This document shows, piece after piece, positions 27,504 through 35,806 of a DNA stretch of 64,000 nt. The stretch's first letter is position 1. Each line of letters begins with the position of its first letter. This DNA is from Marinomonas alcarazii (GTDB taxonomy: Bacteria; Pseudomonadota; Gammaproteobacteria; Pseudomonadales; Marinomonadaceae), in contig NZ_QKLW01000005.1 of the NCBI RefSeq assembly GCF_003208215.1, positions 124,001 through 188,000 of the forward strand, written 5' to 3'. Below the pieces are notes generated by a model. It saw nothing but the letters and a program-made list of their open reading frames with translations. It ran no database searches and was not told the DNA's origin. The translations under genes were made by a program, and so were the position numbers.

Positions 27504-27523
27504 AAAAGCGCGTCACCCGCATA

Positions 27524-27559
27524 AGAAAGGGCTTACTCATTTGAGTAAGCCCTTTCTTT
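27524..27559. terminator. Strong terminator after the barrel protein gene
   Basis: AAAGGGCTTACTCA (27526-27539) is a perfect 14-base arm with TGAGTAAGCCCTTT (27542-27555), followed by CTTT. Confidence 0.88.
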
Positions 27560-27648
27560 ATATCTCCTTGTTATATCAACAACATAACCTTTACGCTACA
27601 AGGCTAAGCCTCTAATATTTATGCATCGTTTTAAAAAAGATGCTAATT

Positions 27649-28386
27649 ATGAATCCTATTCTTCAAGCTCAATCTAGCCATAAATCTATCCGACAATATA
27701 CCAACCAAGCCATTGAGGAAGACCTACTCACGCAGCTGATTCAATGTGCTCAAGGCGCAGCTTCTTCAAGTTTTATTCAGGCATACTCCCTTGTTCAAGT
27801 AACAGACAAAAACAATCGCCAGAAAATTGCTACGCTTGCCGGCGGTCAGAAATGGGTCGAATCAGCCGCGGAATTCTTTATCATTTGTGCCGATTTAACT
27901 CGTGTTGAGCATTGCAGCCTAGAACAAGGCTTGGGCGCACTAGAAGGCAATACTGAACACTTTATTGCCGCAACAACTGACGCTACGTTTTTTGCGCAAA
28001 ACCTAATGCTGGGAGCCGAATCCGTTGGCCTTGGTGCCGTATTTATCGGCGGTATCCGTAATGACCCCGAACAAGTTGCCGAGTTATTAAATCTTCCTAA
28101 TCAGGTCTACCCAATTTTCGGAATGTGTCTTGGTTACCCTGACGCAGAACCTGATCTAAAACCACGTTTGCCAGTTGATGTTATACTGCATAAAGACAGC
28201 TACGATAACAGCCGTTGCGCACAGGATGTAAAAGCCTATGATACTCAAATGCAGGCCTATTACCAAAGCCGTGGCGATAATCAGAAAAGCAGCAATTGGT
28301 CAGAACAGACAGCCGCGGCAGTACAGAAAAAGAAACGCGAGCATATGTTAAGCTTCTTACAGAAGCGCGGTTTCTTAAAACGCTAA
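27649..28386 (+). CDS. nfsA: Oxygen-insensitive NADPH nitroreductase NfsA
   Basis: 245 residues from ATG 27649, whose next residues (NPILQAQSSHKSIRQYT) align with NfsA starts; ATG 27640 would add three residues. FMN-binding features are SSHKSIRQYTNQ, AQGAASSSFIQAYSL and LGAVFIGGIRND; GMCLGYPDAEPDLKPRLP is the NfsA-type motif. The enzyme reduces nitro-compounds and quinones with NADPH. It is 46 bases upstream of the peroxiredoxin gene and may be co-transcribed. In many bacteria nfsA is under SoxRS control, not shown here. Confidence 0.92.
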   Translation: MNPILQAQSSHKSIRQYTNQAIEEDLLTQLIQCAQGAASSSFIQAYSLVQVTDKNNRQKIATLAGGQKWVESAAEFFIICADLTRVEHCSLEQGLGALEGNTEHFIAATTDATFFAQNLMLGAESVGLGAVFIGGIRNDPEQVAELLNLPNQVYPIFGMCLGYPDAEPDLKPRLPVDVILHKDSYDNSRCAQDVKAYDTQMQAYYQSRGDNQKSSNWSEQTAAAVQKKKREHMLSFLQKRGFLKR

Positions 28387-28432
28387 GATGCAAAAAATAA
28401 ACAGTTAACTCTACTAAGGAAAAGGAAAAAAC

Positions 28433-28957
28433 ATGATCTCTAATGTACCAAGTGTTGTCTTTAAAACTCGTGTTCGCAATGAAGAGCTAGGCGGACCAAA
28501 CCCATTCGAGTGGAAAGACGTTACTACTGCCGACTTGTTCAACAATAAAAAAGTCGTTGTTTTCTCTTTACCAGGTGCATTCACTCCGACTTGCTCAACT
28601 TCTCACCTACCTCGCTATGAAGAGCTTTACGAAGAATTCAAAGCGCAAGGCGTTGATGCGGTCATCTGTGTCTCTGTAAACGATGCATTCGTTATGTTCC
28701 AGTGGGGCAAAAGCCAAAACGCAAAAAATGTTTTCCTTCTACCTGACGGCAACGGCGACTTCACACGTCAAATGGGCATGCTGGTTAAGAAAGACAACCT
28801 AGGTTTTGGTATGCGCAGCTGGCGTTACTCTATGCTTGTCGAAAACGGCGAGATCAAGAAAATGTTCTCTGAACCAGGCTTCCAAGACGACGCTCCAAGC
28901 GATCCATTTGAAGTATCTGATGCCGATACCATGTTGAACTACTTGAAAAGCAACTAA
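28433..28957 (+). CDS. Prx5-type peroxiredoxin
   Basis: 174 residues; AAGGAAAAGG upstream. [18 protein letters not shown] carries the peroxidatic cysteine in the PxxxTxxC motif. [15 protein letters not shown] and [15 protein letters not shown] are Prx5/AhpE-like features of the subfamily with HyPRs and plant type II PRX. No glutaredoxin domain is fused, so electrons probably come from an external thioredoxin or glutaredoxin. It removes H2O2 and alkyl peroxides in the cytoplasm. Codon use is strongly biased, consistent with abundance. Confidence 0.93.
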   Translation: MISNVPSVVFKTRVRNEELGGPNPFEWKDVTTADLFNNKKVVVFSLPGAFTPTCSTSHLPRYEELYEEFKAQGVDAVICVSVNDAFVMFQWGKSQNAKNVFLLPDGNGDFTRQMGMLVKKDNLGFGMRSWRYSMLVENGEIKKMFSEPGFQDDAPSDPFEVSDADTMLNYLKSN

Positions 28958-29016
28958 TTCACATTAAGACGATTTCAGAGTTTTTCTGAAATCCGTTAAC
29001 ATGGGAAATAGAACAG

Positions 29017-29048
29017 AAGCAGACGTTTTAACAAGCGTCTGCTTTTTT
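29017..29048. terminator. Terminator after the peroxiredoxin gene
   Basis: AAGCAGACG (29017-29025) pairs with CGTCTGCTT (29036-29044), then TTTT. A second hairpin without T run (GATTTCAGA/TCTGAAATC, 28971-28993) precedes it. It lies between converging genes. Confidence 0.85.
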
Positions 29049-29052
29049 ATGG

Positions 29053-30288
29053 TCATGACAAACGATTAATCGGTAAAAGCGCATCTAGCAACTCACTTCG
29101 CTCCCCTTCAATCGCTTGAACTAACAACTGAGAGGTTGTCGGACCAAGCGTAAAACCTTGATGTCCATGCCCAAAGTGGAACCACAAGCCTTTATGATTA
29201 GGCGCTTCACCCACAAGCGGCAACATGTCAGGCATACATGGACGCGTCCCCATCCATTGCGGTTCTTCTACCTGCTCACCTAAATCAATTATGCCGTTAA
29301 GCGCTGCCGCTCCACGTTTAAGCTGTTTGGTGTCCATTGGCGCATCAAGTGACACCAAGGCCGCGCCTGTTGTCACTCTTAACCCTTTCACCATGGGCGC
29401 TGCCAGTACGCCATTTGCCACGTCTAAGAAGGGGCGTTGAAGCGTTTTTGGTGCATTAAAATGCCCGTGATAGCCACGTTTGTACACCATAGGAATTCGA
29501 TAACCAAAACGCTTTAATAGCTCTGGCGACCAAGGCCCAAGCGCGACAACAACTTGCTCAGCATGAAGCTCACCTTCACTGGTAAGTATTTTCCATCCCT
29601 GCGTGGTATGTTGCAAAGTACGCACGTCACCCGTAACAAAACGACCGCCTCGCTTGATGAACAAATCCCCATACGCTTGGGTCAATCCTCCCGGTGAAGA
29701 GCAACTCCAGCTTTGGGTGTAATGCACAGCCCCCGCTGGCGTTTTTTTCAGCGCAGGCTCTTCTTTCATATAGCTTTTGCCGTCATAAACATTCGACGTC
29801 ACACCATATTCACGTAGCAGAAAATTGGCCTTTTTAGAGGCTTTTTCAAATTCCGCCTCGTCTCTATGTAACATGACAAGACCGCAGCGTGAGATCAAAT
29901 CTTCAGACTCGGAATCACGAATTAAAGGAGCATGATCTGCCGTGGAACGGATGGTTAATTGAGAATGAATACGAGAAATCTTGGCGTGTTTTTCGGATGA
30001 CGAATGACGAAAATATGACCATAAAGCAGGCAGCATTGGTAACGCCCCGCTCATTTTCCAAGTCACATCGTTACTGATTTCCAGCGCATATTTGAACAAG
30101 GTTGCCATATCTCGTGGTAACGCATAAGGCTCAGCAGCCTCTACTTGAATCATGCCTGCGTTGCCGTAACTCGTTTCTAACCCAGCACCAGTTCGATCAA
30201 CAATGGTTACCTGATGACCTCGCGCCTGCAACGCCAACGCACTGCTCACTCCGACCATTCCTGCGCCTAACACAAGAAACTCCGCCAT
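29053..30288 (-). CDS. DadA-like FAD-dependent amino acid dehydrogenase/oxidase
   Basis: 411 residues. The N-terminal FLVLGAGMVGVSSALALQAR is a dinucleotide-binding motif for FAD, followed by ETSYGNAGMI, the DadA/DAO family sequence. SCSSPGGLTQAYGDLF and the C-terminal FHFGHGHQGFTLGPTTSQLL are also typical. It would oxidise a D-amino acid or similar imino-forming substrate, passing electrons to the respiratory chain. It differs from true DadA in several motifs and has no alr neighbour, so the substrate is open. Monocistronic. Confidence 0.8.
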   Translation of the reverse strand: MAEFLVLGAGMVGVSSALALQARGHQVTIVDRTGAGLETSYGNAGMIQVEAAEPYALPRDMATLFKYALEISNDVTWKMSGALPMLPALWSYFRHSSSEKHAKISRIHSQLTIRSTADHAPLIRDSESEDLISRCGLVMLHRDEAEFEKASKKANFLLREYGVTSNVYDGKSYMKEEPALKKTPAGAVHYTQSWSCSSPGGLTQAYGDLFIKRGGRFVTGDVRTLQHTTQGWKILTSEGELHAEQVVVALGPWSPELLKRFGYRIPMVYKRGYHGHFNAPKTLQRPFLDVANGVLAAPMVKGLRVTTGAALVSLDAPMDTKQLKRGAAALNGIIDLGEQVEEPQWMGTRPCMPDMLPLVGEAPNHKGLWFHFGHGHQGFTLGPTTSQLLVQAIEGERSELLDALLPINRLS

Positions 30289-30390
30289 ATCCCTTCCTCG
30301 ACATCATTCCAATGAATTTTTTACTCTCAATACTATAGCAAGATCAAGTATAGATGAGCCAAACGACATTAGAGAGAACAACACAAACAA

Positions 30391-30423
30391 AAACAAAAAA
30401 GGGCCGTGATTTCTCACAGCCCT
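30391..30423 (-). terminator. Terminator after ibpA
   Basis: GGGCCGTGA (30401-30409) pairs with TCACAGCCC (30414-30422) with one mismatch. On the minus strand TTTTTT follows. Confidence 0.8.
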
Positions 30424-30446
30424 TGAGCTTAATAAGCGATTTTTGC

Positions 30447-30929
30447 TTACGCTACTTTAGACTTACTTTCTCTTGAGTCGTCTTTTTGATGCTCAAGAAC
30501 CCCATTACTTGCTTGATTAATCGCAATGCTTCTTGGTTTCATTGCTTCGGGGATTTCTTTCACCAAGCTAATGGTAAGCAGCCCATTTTTCAGCACAGCA
30601 TCGGTCACCTCAACATAATCAGCAAGGTTAAACTTGCGTTCAAACGAGCGGTTCGCAATGCCTTGATGGAGATATCTGTGCTCACTAGAATCCGCTTTAT
30701 CACCACGGACCGTCAGCACATTTTTTTCCACCTTAATATCGAGATCGCTTTCTTCAAACCCCGCTAAAGCAAGTGAAATAGCATAGCGGTTATCATCGAC
30801 TACTTCGATATTGTAAGGTGGGTAACCAGCAGAAACATTGTCGGATGTTAGCGCACTGTCAAGCAACGACGCCAAACGATCAAAACCAATGCTACTGCGA
30901 TAAAGTGGGGTAAAATCAATTGAGTTCAT
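30447..30929 (-). CDS. ibpA: Small heat shock protein IbpA (Hsp20)
   Basis: 160 residues. PLYRSSIGFDRLASLLDSA is the IbpA N-terminus. The alpha-crystallin domain (about 36-130) includes YNIEVVDDNRYAISLALAGF, LTVRGDK and the GLLTISL motif that carries the conserved I-x-I/L-like pair. It binds unfolding proteins in inclusion bodies and hands them to DnaK/ClpB. AGGAGGAA lies 6 bases before the ATG. A sigma-32-like promoter is visible upstream. Single gene, no ibpB beside it. Confidence 0.93.
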   Translation of the reverse strand: MNSIDFTPLYRSSIGFDRLASLLDSALTSDNVSAGYPPYNIEVVDDNRYAISLALAGFEESDLDIKVEKNVLTVRGDKADSSEHRYLHQGIANRSFERKFNLADYVEVTDAVLKNGLLTISLVKEIPEAMKPRSIAINQASNGVLEHQKDDSRESKSKVA

Positions 30930-31013
30930 AATAATTCCTCCTAATTTGAAGCAAAATACTAATCATCAAAAGTCGTAACCAACTTCTCATTCAGACGAAG
31001 CGGTCACATTATG

Positions 31014-31043
31014 CAAAATAGGATCGACAAGAAAATTTTCAAG
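31014..31043 (-). promoter_or_regulatory. Candidate sigma-32 heat-shock promoter of ibpA
   Basis: On the minus strand CTTGAAA (31037-31043) is followed after 14 bases by CCTATTTTG (31014-31022), close to the RpoH consensus CTTGAAA-N13-15-CCCCATNT. Transcription would start near 31007, leaving a leader of about 75 bases that could hold an RNA thermometer. Confidence 0.6.
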
Positions 31044-31110
31044 CACTCTTTATAGAAAAAAAATTCCTATATAAATAAATATTTTTTATGAACAACTACT
31101 TTTAGCTCAC

Positions 31111-32061
31111 TCACTCTTTCAACACGCTTTGTTCCAAAAATCCCTGCTCCACCAATTGGGTCAAAAGCGCCTTAGTACGCTCTCGAAACATATCACGCAA
31201 TAAACGCACCGTTGGCGTAATAGACTGACGACTTGGGCTTATCAACCAAAGCTCAACTTGGGAAATTTTATAATTCGGCATAAGAGAAACCACTCGGCCA
31301 GCAAGCAGATCATTGGCAATATCTAACGAAGACTTTATCGCCACACCTTTTCCAGCCACACACCAACGCCTAACTAAATCACCATCATTCGCAGCACAAT
31401 AGGCTTTCGGCTTAATCTTATAAGATCGTTCCACGTCTGACTCTTTACATGAGAAGTGCCAGGTATCGTTCAAAATGCCTTGCAGCTGATAAAATAAGCC
31501 TTGGTGATTAAGCAAGTCTTTTGGCTGTTCCGGCGTCCCCTTTAATTCAAGATAACTTGGGCTAGCAACCAGCAATCGAGGCACATTACAGATTTTAAAA
31601 CCATACAAATTGGAATCTGCTGGCGCGCCATAACGCAGAGCGATATCCAAGGCATCTCGATAAAAGTCGACATTACTATCGCTAACATGCGCTCTTAAAG
31701 TCACTTGTGGATGTTGCTTCATAAAATCATCTACCCAAGGAATAGCAATATTGCGCCCCAGATCAGATGAAACAGCCAAGCGAATTTCACCACTGATAAT
31801 ATCCAAATCGTTATGAATAGTTTGTTTTGCCTGATCCAACATAGACATAGCAGCAATACACTTGGGCAAGTAACGCTCCCCCGCACTAGAAAGGCGTAAA
31901 TGACGCGTGGTGCGCACAAACAACTCAACACCAAGTGCGGCCTCTATTCGCTTAACAGCAGCACTGGCTGTCGCAATTTGCATGTCTAAATGCGTGGCTG
32001 CAGCGGTAATACTGCGAAACTCTGCGACCTTAAGCACGACTCGAAGATCTTCAAGTTGCAT
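31111..32061 (-). CDS. LysR-family regulator, probably of nfsB
   Basis: 316 residues. LEDLRVVLKVAEFRSITAAA and THLDMQIATASAAVKRIEAA make the helix-turn-helix (1-60). The effector domain shows ALDIALRYGAPADSNLYGFK, a form common in regulators beside nitroreductase and short-chain dehydrogenase genes. It is divergent from nfsB with about 170 bases between them, containing a dyad. LysR regulators in this position usually activate the divergent gene when a toxic substrate appears (family knowledge). Confidence 0.83.
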   Translation of the reverse strand: MQLEDLRVVLKVAEFRSITAAATHLDMQIATASAAVKRIEAALGVELFVRTTRHLRLSSAGERYLPKCIAAMSMLDQAKQTIHNDLDIISGEIRLAVSSDLGRNIAIPWVDDFMKQHPQVTLRAHVSDSNVDFYRDALDIALRYGAPADSNLYGFKICNVPRLLVASPSYLELKGTPEQPKDLLNHQGLFYQLQGILNDTWHFSCKESDVERSYKIKPKAYCAANDGDLVRRWCVAGKGVAIKSSLDIANDLLAGRVVSLMPNYKISQVELWLISPSRQSITPTVRLLRDMFRERTKALLTQLVEQGFLEQSVLKE

Positions 32062-32097
32062 GGATTTAGCCTCTATTGGATAAGAAAAACATCACTC

Positions 32098-32120
32098 ATT
32101 ATCAATTAATATTTGATAAT
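32098..32120. promoter_or_regulatory. Dyad between the LysR gene and nfsB
   Basis: ATTATCAA (32098-32105) and TTGATAAT (32113-32120) are perfect inverted repeats with a 7-base spacer, in the divergent promoter region, 37 bases from the LysR start. Candidate operator. Confidence 0.5.
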
Positions 32121-32235
32121 AATTCAATGAAAACCCTGTTTTTCATTTAACTGAGCCTCGTTACTATAGCGCCATTGAATTGAGCGACTCTAACTTTTTA
32201 GGGTGCCAAACAGTTTTACTTATTTTGGAGAGAAC

Positions 32236-32892
32236 ATGTCACACCAGATTATTACTGATCTAGAAAACCGTCATACGGCAAAACATTACGACGCTTCGAA
32301 GAAAATTTCTCAAGCTGACTTAGACGTTATCTACGAAGCAATGCGCCTGTCCCCTTCTTCTATTAACTCGCAGCCATGGAAATTTATCGTGATTGAAAGC
32401 GACGCTGCAAAACAACGTTTTCATGACACCTTTGCAAACAAATTCCAGTTCAACCAAAAGCACGCCAAAGATGCGTCACACATCATCCTATTTGCTCACA
32501 AAACGCACTATAGCCGCGATGATTACGCAAAAGTTGTCGATAAAGGCATTGAGGATGGCCGCACCAAACTTGAAAACAGAGAGCAAGCTTTCGGCGGTTT
32601 TGTGTTTGCAGAAATGCACATGGACGATAACGGCAACAACGCGGCATGGACAAAGTCTCAAGTTTACATCGCCCTTGGTAACGTCATGCACACGGCAGCG
32701 CGCCTTGGTATTGATTCCACGCCGATGGAAGGTGTTGATCCAGAATTAATCGGAGAAATTTTCAGTGCAGAACTGGAAGGCTACCAATGCGACGTCGCCC
32801 TCGCGATCGGTTATCACCACAAAGACGAAGACTACAACGCCGCATTGCCAAAATCGCGCCTAGCTATGGAAGACGTAGTCACCGTACTTTAA
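32236..32892 (+). CDS. nfsB: NfsB-like NAD(P)H nitroreductase
   Basis: 218 residues from ATG 32236, with GGAGAG upstream; a GTG 33 bases earlier is unlikely. RHTAKHYDASKKISQADLDV and RLSPSSINSQPWKFIVIES are the NfsB FMN-binding motifs. GLDEAF-equivalent region AFGGFVFAEMHMDDNGNN and LGIDSTPMEGVDPELIGEIF are typical of E. coli NfsB (217 residues). It reduces nitroaromatics and quinones with NADH or NADPH. It is divergent from a LysR gene and ends at a strong terminator. Confidence 0.93.
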   Translation: MSHQIITDLENRHTAKHYDASKKISQADLDVIYEAMRLSPSSINSQPWKFIVIESDAAKQRFHDTFANKFQFNQKHAKDASHIILFAHKTHYSRDDYAKVVDKGIEDGRTKLENREQAFGGFVFAEMHMDDNGNNAAWTKSQVYIALGNVMHTAARLGIDSTPMEGVDPELIGEIFSAELEGYQCDVALAIGYHHKDEDYNAALPKSRLAMEDVVTVL

Positions 32893-32906
32893 AGCCTCTT
32901 TAAAAA

Positions 32907-32947
32907 GCAAAAAGAGCAAACCATGAAAGTGACTTGCTCTTTTTTTA
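32907..32947 (+). terminator. Terminator after nfsB
   Basis: AAAGAGCAA (32911-32919) pairs with TTGCTCTTT (32934-32942), followed by TTTT; A residues precede the stem. Confidence 0.85.
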
Positions 32948-32990
32948 TACTTAAAAATATCGCACGCAAAATAAGCTAAATATAGAGTTT

Positions 32991-33527
32991 TTAAAAACTA
33001 GAATTCGGTTCAACCAAAAATGCCAACTCTTCAGGAGAAGATTGTCGACCTAAAATGGCATTTCTGTGTGGATAACGACCAAAACGATCCACAATTTTTT
33101 TGTGTTTTAGCTCAAAATCCAGATTATTTACTATTCCCAAATCTCTAAATAATTTGACTGCTTCTTCATGAATCACGACGGATTCACTGTGCATAAAGGG
33201 CATATATAAAAAGCTACGTTCAGTTGGTGTTAGTTCTTTGTCGAAACCATTGGAAATAGCCACTTGAGCCAACGCCAAAGCCATTGGATCAACAGCAAAG
33301 GATTCTGGCTGATCGCGGTAAATATTACGTGAGAATTGGTCCAGTATGATTATTTCGGCCAAGGCGCTTTTAGGAGAATGACGCCAAGCGGACAGCTCAC
33401 TCTGAACCGCTTGTTGATGAAGTTTGCCAAATCTAGTGATGATTTTATTATCAAAGTCGATGTCCTTCTGAAACCATTGCTTTGGTTCAATATCATCAAA
33501 CCAAAAGTCCAAAACATCTTGATACAT
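32991..33527 (-). CDS. DUF924 family protein
   Basis: 178 residues. VLDFWFDDIEPKQWFQKD, EIIILDQFSRNIYRDQPESF, YMPFMHSE and FGRYPHRNAILGR are the conserved DUF924 signatures, an alpha-helical TPR-like fold. Biochemical function is unknown. It is monocistronic and converges with nfsB. Good family match, no function claimed. Confidence 0.9.
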   Translation of the reverse strand: MYQDVLDFWFDDIEPKQWFQKDIDFDNKIITRFGKLHQQAVQSELSAWRHSPKSALAEIIILDQFSRNIYRDQPESFAVDPMALALAQVAISNGFDKELTPTERSFLYMPFMHSESVVIHEEAVKLFRDLGIVNNLDFELKHKKIVDRFGRYPHRNAILGRQSSPEELAFLVEPNSSF

Positions 33528-33845
33528 AACGTCAGCCTCGCACTTACAGAGTAACTAAAAATATAGTGGTTAGAACTGTTAAATTCCAATCACTGTATTT
33601 TTTATATCGTAGGAAAACTAAAGCTTAATCGCCATTAACACCTTAATCACGTCTGCAGCTGCAGCCAGCGGAACAAAACTCAACTTCAAAGCCCGTTTGT
33701 TCATGCTGCATGTATCACAACAACTCGACATGACACGTTTATCCGCTCAACAACAAGATGCGCCTCGAACGGCCGAAAGGCAGGGTCAAATAGAATGCTT
33801 TGTACATCAATGATCAGAGCGGAAGATTTATGGAGATCCTTTAGA
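33528..33845. other. Intergenic, no gene recognised
   Basis: About 320 bases. A rightward frame around 33637-33812 reads without stops (including RLSAQQQDAPRTAERQGQIE) and could be a remnant of some gene, but no family is evident and there is no ribosome site. Otherwise nothing is seen. Confidence 0.4.
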
Positions 33846-34094
33846 TCACTTAAAAGGTGCACTTAATACATACAGCGTATCTTTACTGAAGTCCTGTTCG
33901 TGAGGCCATTGAACACCACCAAACGCCACTGAGACTTGCCTAAAGTAATTCTTATCCTTTAGCTCTTGGAAAATACCTTTCTCCAAAAAAGGTGACACAT
34001 CAAACACACGAACATCATTATTCTCAAACGTAAGTCTGAGAATATAAGAGTCCATTGGTTCAACAGCAGTAACTTTGGGGTTCATAAAGCACAC
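33846..34094 (-). CDS. DUF2442 domain-containing small protein
   Basis: 82 residues (74-79 if the second Met, at 34082, starts). NPKVTAVEPMDSYILRLTFE, FDVSPFLEKGIFQELKD and FGGVQWPHEQDFSKDTLY are the DUF2442 features. Such proteins are often found next to toxin-antitoxin genes, as here: a HTH antitoxin and RelE-like toxin gene lie immediately upstream on the same strand. Function unknown. It may be the third gene of the module. Confidence 0.8.
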   Translation of the reverse strand: MCFMNPKVTAVEPMDSYILRLTFENNDVRVFDVSPFLEKGIFQELKDKNYFRQVSVAFGGVQWPHEQDFSKDTLYVLSAPFK

Positions 34095-34122
34095 TTATCT
34101 AAGAGGGTTTATATTACGTGAG

Positions 34123-34422
34123 CTAACCATGCAGCGCTTTCAGCGCATACTCTGGGTCGGCATCGACGATTTTAAGCAAAGCTCGTGCTGGTCCAGTTGG
34201 GTGACGGCGACCTTGCTCCCAGTTTTCTAACGTACGTTTACTGACACCAAGCAAGTTAGCAAAACGACTTTGACTTAGGCCTGTTTTGGTGCGAATAGCC
34301 TTCACTTCTGGGTCTGCAAATTCCGTAATTCGTGCCGCTATATTTTGGCCTTTTATGATGCTATCGGCTTGTTGTACGCTTTCCAGCAATTCATTGAACA
34401 TGTCGTCATTCATTGTGACCAC
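34123..34422 (-). CDS. NadS/HigA-type helix-turn-helix antitoxin
   Basis: 99 residues, or 96 from the ATG at 34413. The C-terminal half is an XRE helix-turn-helix (KTGLSQSRFANLLGVSKRTL, ENWEQGRRHPTGPARALLKI) that would bind the operon's own operator. The N-terminal 40 residues should contact the toxin. It overlaps the end of the toxin gene by 13 bases (4 if the second Met is used), so the two are translationally coupled. Toxin-first order is typical for HigBA-like modules. Confidence 0.9.
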   Translation of the reverse strand: MVTMNDDMFNELLESVQQADSIIKGQNIAARITEFADPEVKAIRTKTGLSQSRFANLLGVSKRTLENWEQGRRHPTGPARALLKIVDADPEYALKALHG

Positions 34423-34727
34423 CTTTCTACTATTTGTCTTAGCGCTTTGGTTTGCGCATCGGTTAAGTTTTCTTGTGTGTTTTTAGGAAAAATATACATC
34501 ATGTAAAGCTGCTCATTCTCAGTCATCCAGTAATAGATGATTCGTATGCCACCCCTTTTCCCACGACCGTCCACAGACCAGCGAATCTTCCTTAAACCAC
34601 CACTGTTTTTAATCAACACACCAAGATCTGGCTTTATAACCAAAGCTTCCTGCAATTCCTTGTATTCATCGTCGCTCATTATTTCATTAATAAGTTTGGT
34701 GAAAATGGGTGTTTCAACAATTACCAT
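34410..34727 (-). CDS. RelE/HigB-like toxin of a type II toxin-antitoxin system
   Basis: 105 residues; GGAG lies upstream of the ATG. FTKLINEIMSDDEYKELQEA, GVLIKNSGGLRKIRWSVDGR and KRGGIRIIYYWMTENEQLYM then IFPKNTQENLTDAQTKAL are hallmarks of the RelE-like family (Pfam type RelE/HigB paired with NadS). It likely cleaves mRNA on the ribosome. It is the first gene, followed by its antitoxin and then DUF2442. It lies just downstream of the hut operon terminator. Confidence 0.9.
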   Translation of the reverse strand: MVIVETPIFTKLINEIMSDDEYKELQEALVIKPDLGVLIKNSGGLRKIRWSVDGRGKRGGIRIIYYWMTENEQLYMMYIFPKNTQENLTDAQTKALRQIVERWSQ

Positions 34728-34736
34728 GATATCTCC

Positions 34737-34761
34737 AAATTATACGCCAATGGCGTAATTT
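34737..34761. promoter_or_regulatory. Operator/promoter of the toxin-antitoxin operon
   Basis: AAATTATACGCCA (34737-34749) and TGGCGTAATTT (34751-34761) form a near-perfect dyad. On the minus strand it contains TATAAT (34739-34744) and, 16 bases further, TCGACA (34761-34766), a good sigma-70 promoter inside the operator. Antitoxin binding would therefore shut off transcription. The predicted start lies only about 5 bases before the toxin ATG. Confidence 0.6.
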
Positions 34762-34908
34762 GTCGATTAATAATTGAACAACGACTGACAACAGCAGAAG
34801 ACGCTAAAAAATAGCCTTTGAACATATAAGAATTCCTTTTCTTATAAAATTTGATACAACAACAATGACACGCCATTACACTATCATCAAGGGAGAAGAG
34901 GCCAAATG

Positions 34909-34953
34909 CCATAAAAACAAAAATCCCCATGCCGTTTTCACAACATAGGGATT
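34909..34953 (-). terminator. Terminator of the hutUHIG transcript
   Basis: On the minus strand AATCCCTATGT pairs imperfectly with the complementary CATGGGGATT over a loop, followed by TTTTGTTTTTAT. Plus-strand arms are 34922-34931 and 34943-34953. Confidence 0.7.
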
Positions 34954-34976
34954 CTTAAGCTATAAAACAGCTGAGG

Positions 34977-35792
34977 CTAAAAACGAATGTGCTGACAAGC
35001 CTCAATCACGTCTTTCAGCTGCTGCATAATGTAAGGACGTTTGTTCTCGTCGAGCTGGTATTCCGATTGTTTTGCCAGTTCATCATTAATGTAAGTCGCT
35101 TGAGAAAGCTCGAGCTGAATAGCATGAATTCCCTCACTTGGTTGACCGAAATGACGAGTGATATAGCCGCCTTTAAAACGCCCATTGAGTACTTGCGTGT
35201 AGTTCGGTCGCAGTATTTGCGTGACGACATTGGCAAGGTCTTCGTGGCATGACTTGCCTTCGTTTGTCCCCCAGTTGAAATCAGGAAGTTTCCCATCGAA
35301 CAACATCGGCACTTCGGCGGCGATACTGTGTGCGTCGAACAAGATTGCGTAGCCGAATTTGGCTTTGAGTCGAGCGAGTTCTTGCTCAATCGTGCCATGA
35401 TATGGCGTCCAAATATGCTCTTTACAAAACGCTTTGTGTTCGTCACTTGGCGCTTTGCCTTCCACAAAGACGGGACTGTCTTCAAACAAAATATCAGGGA
35501 ACAAACCTGTCGTTTTAGTGGTGTAAAGCGGCTTATCATCATAAGGACGATTCAGATCGATGACAAAGCGAGAGTAATTTGCCTTGATACAACCTACTCC
35601 CAATGACTCTAAGAAGTCATAAAGCTCAGGTATAAACCAATCCGTATCTGGTAACTTTTTGGCTTGATCGGTCAGTCCTGCTTGTACTTCCGAGGTTAAA
35701 TTTAACCCTGAGTGCGGCATACTCACCAATAACGGCGAATCTCCTTGGCTAAATTCAAATGCAGGCACAGTTAATGATGCATGCGTGGTCAT
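34977..35792 (-). CDS. hutG: N-formylglutamate deformylase (HutG)
   Basis: 271 residues. SPLLVSMPHSGLNLTSEVQA, SRFVIDLNRP, LFDAHSIAAEVPMLF and GGYITRHFGQP are the N-formylglutamate amidohydrolase motifs, with His/Glu metal ligands. It hydrolyses N-formylglutamate to glutamate and formate, the last step of the five-step histidine route; HutF in the same locus supplies its substrate. It is the last gene of hutUHIG, 14 bases after hutI. Confidence 0.95.
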   Translation of the reverse strand: MTTHASLTVPAFEFSQGDSPLLVSMPHSGLNLTSEVQAGLTDQAKKLPDTDWFIPELYDFLESLGVGCIKANYSRFVIDLNRPYDDKPLYTTKTTGLFPDILFEDSPVFVEGKAPSDEHKAFCKEHIWTPYHGTIEQELARLKAKFGYAILFDAHSIAAEVPMLFDGKLPDFNWGTNEGKSCHEDLANVVTQILRPNYTQVLNGRFKGGYITRHFGQPSEGIHAIQLELSQATYINDELAKQSEYQLDENKRPYIMQQLKDVIEACQHIRF

Positions 35793-35806
35793 TATACGAT
35801 CTCCCC

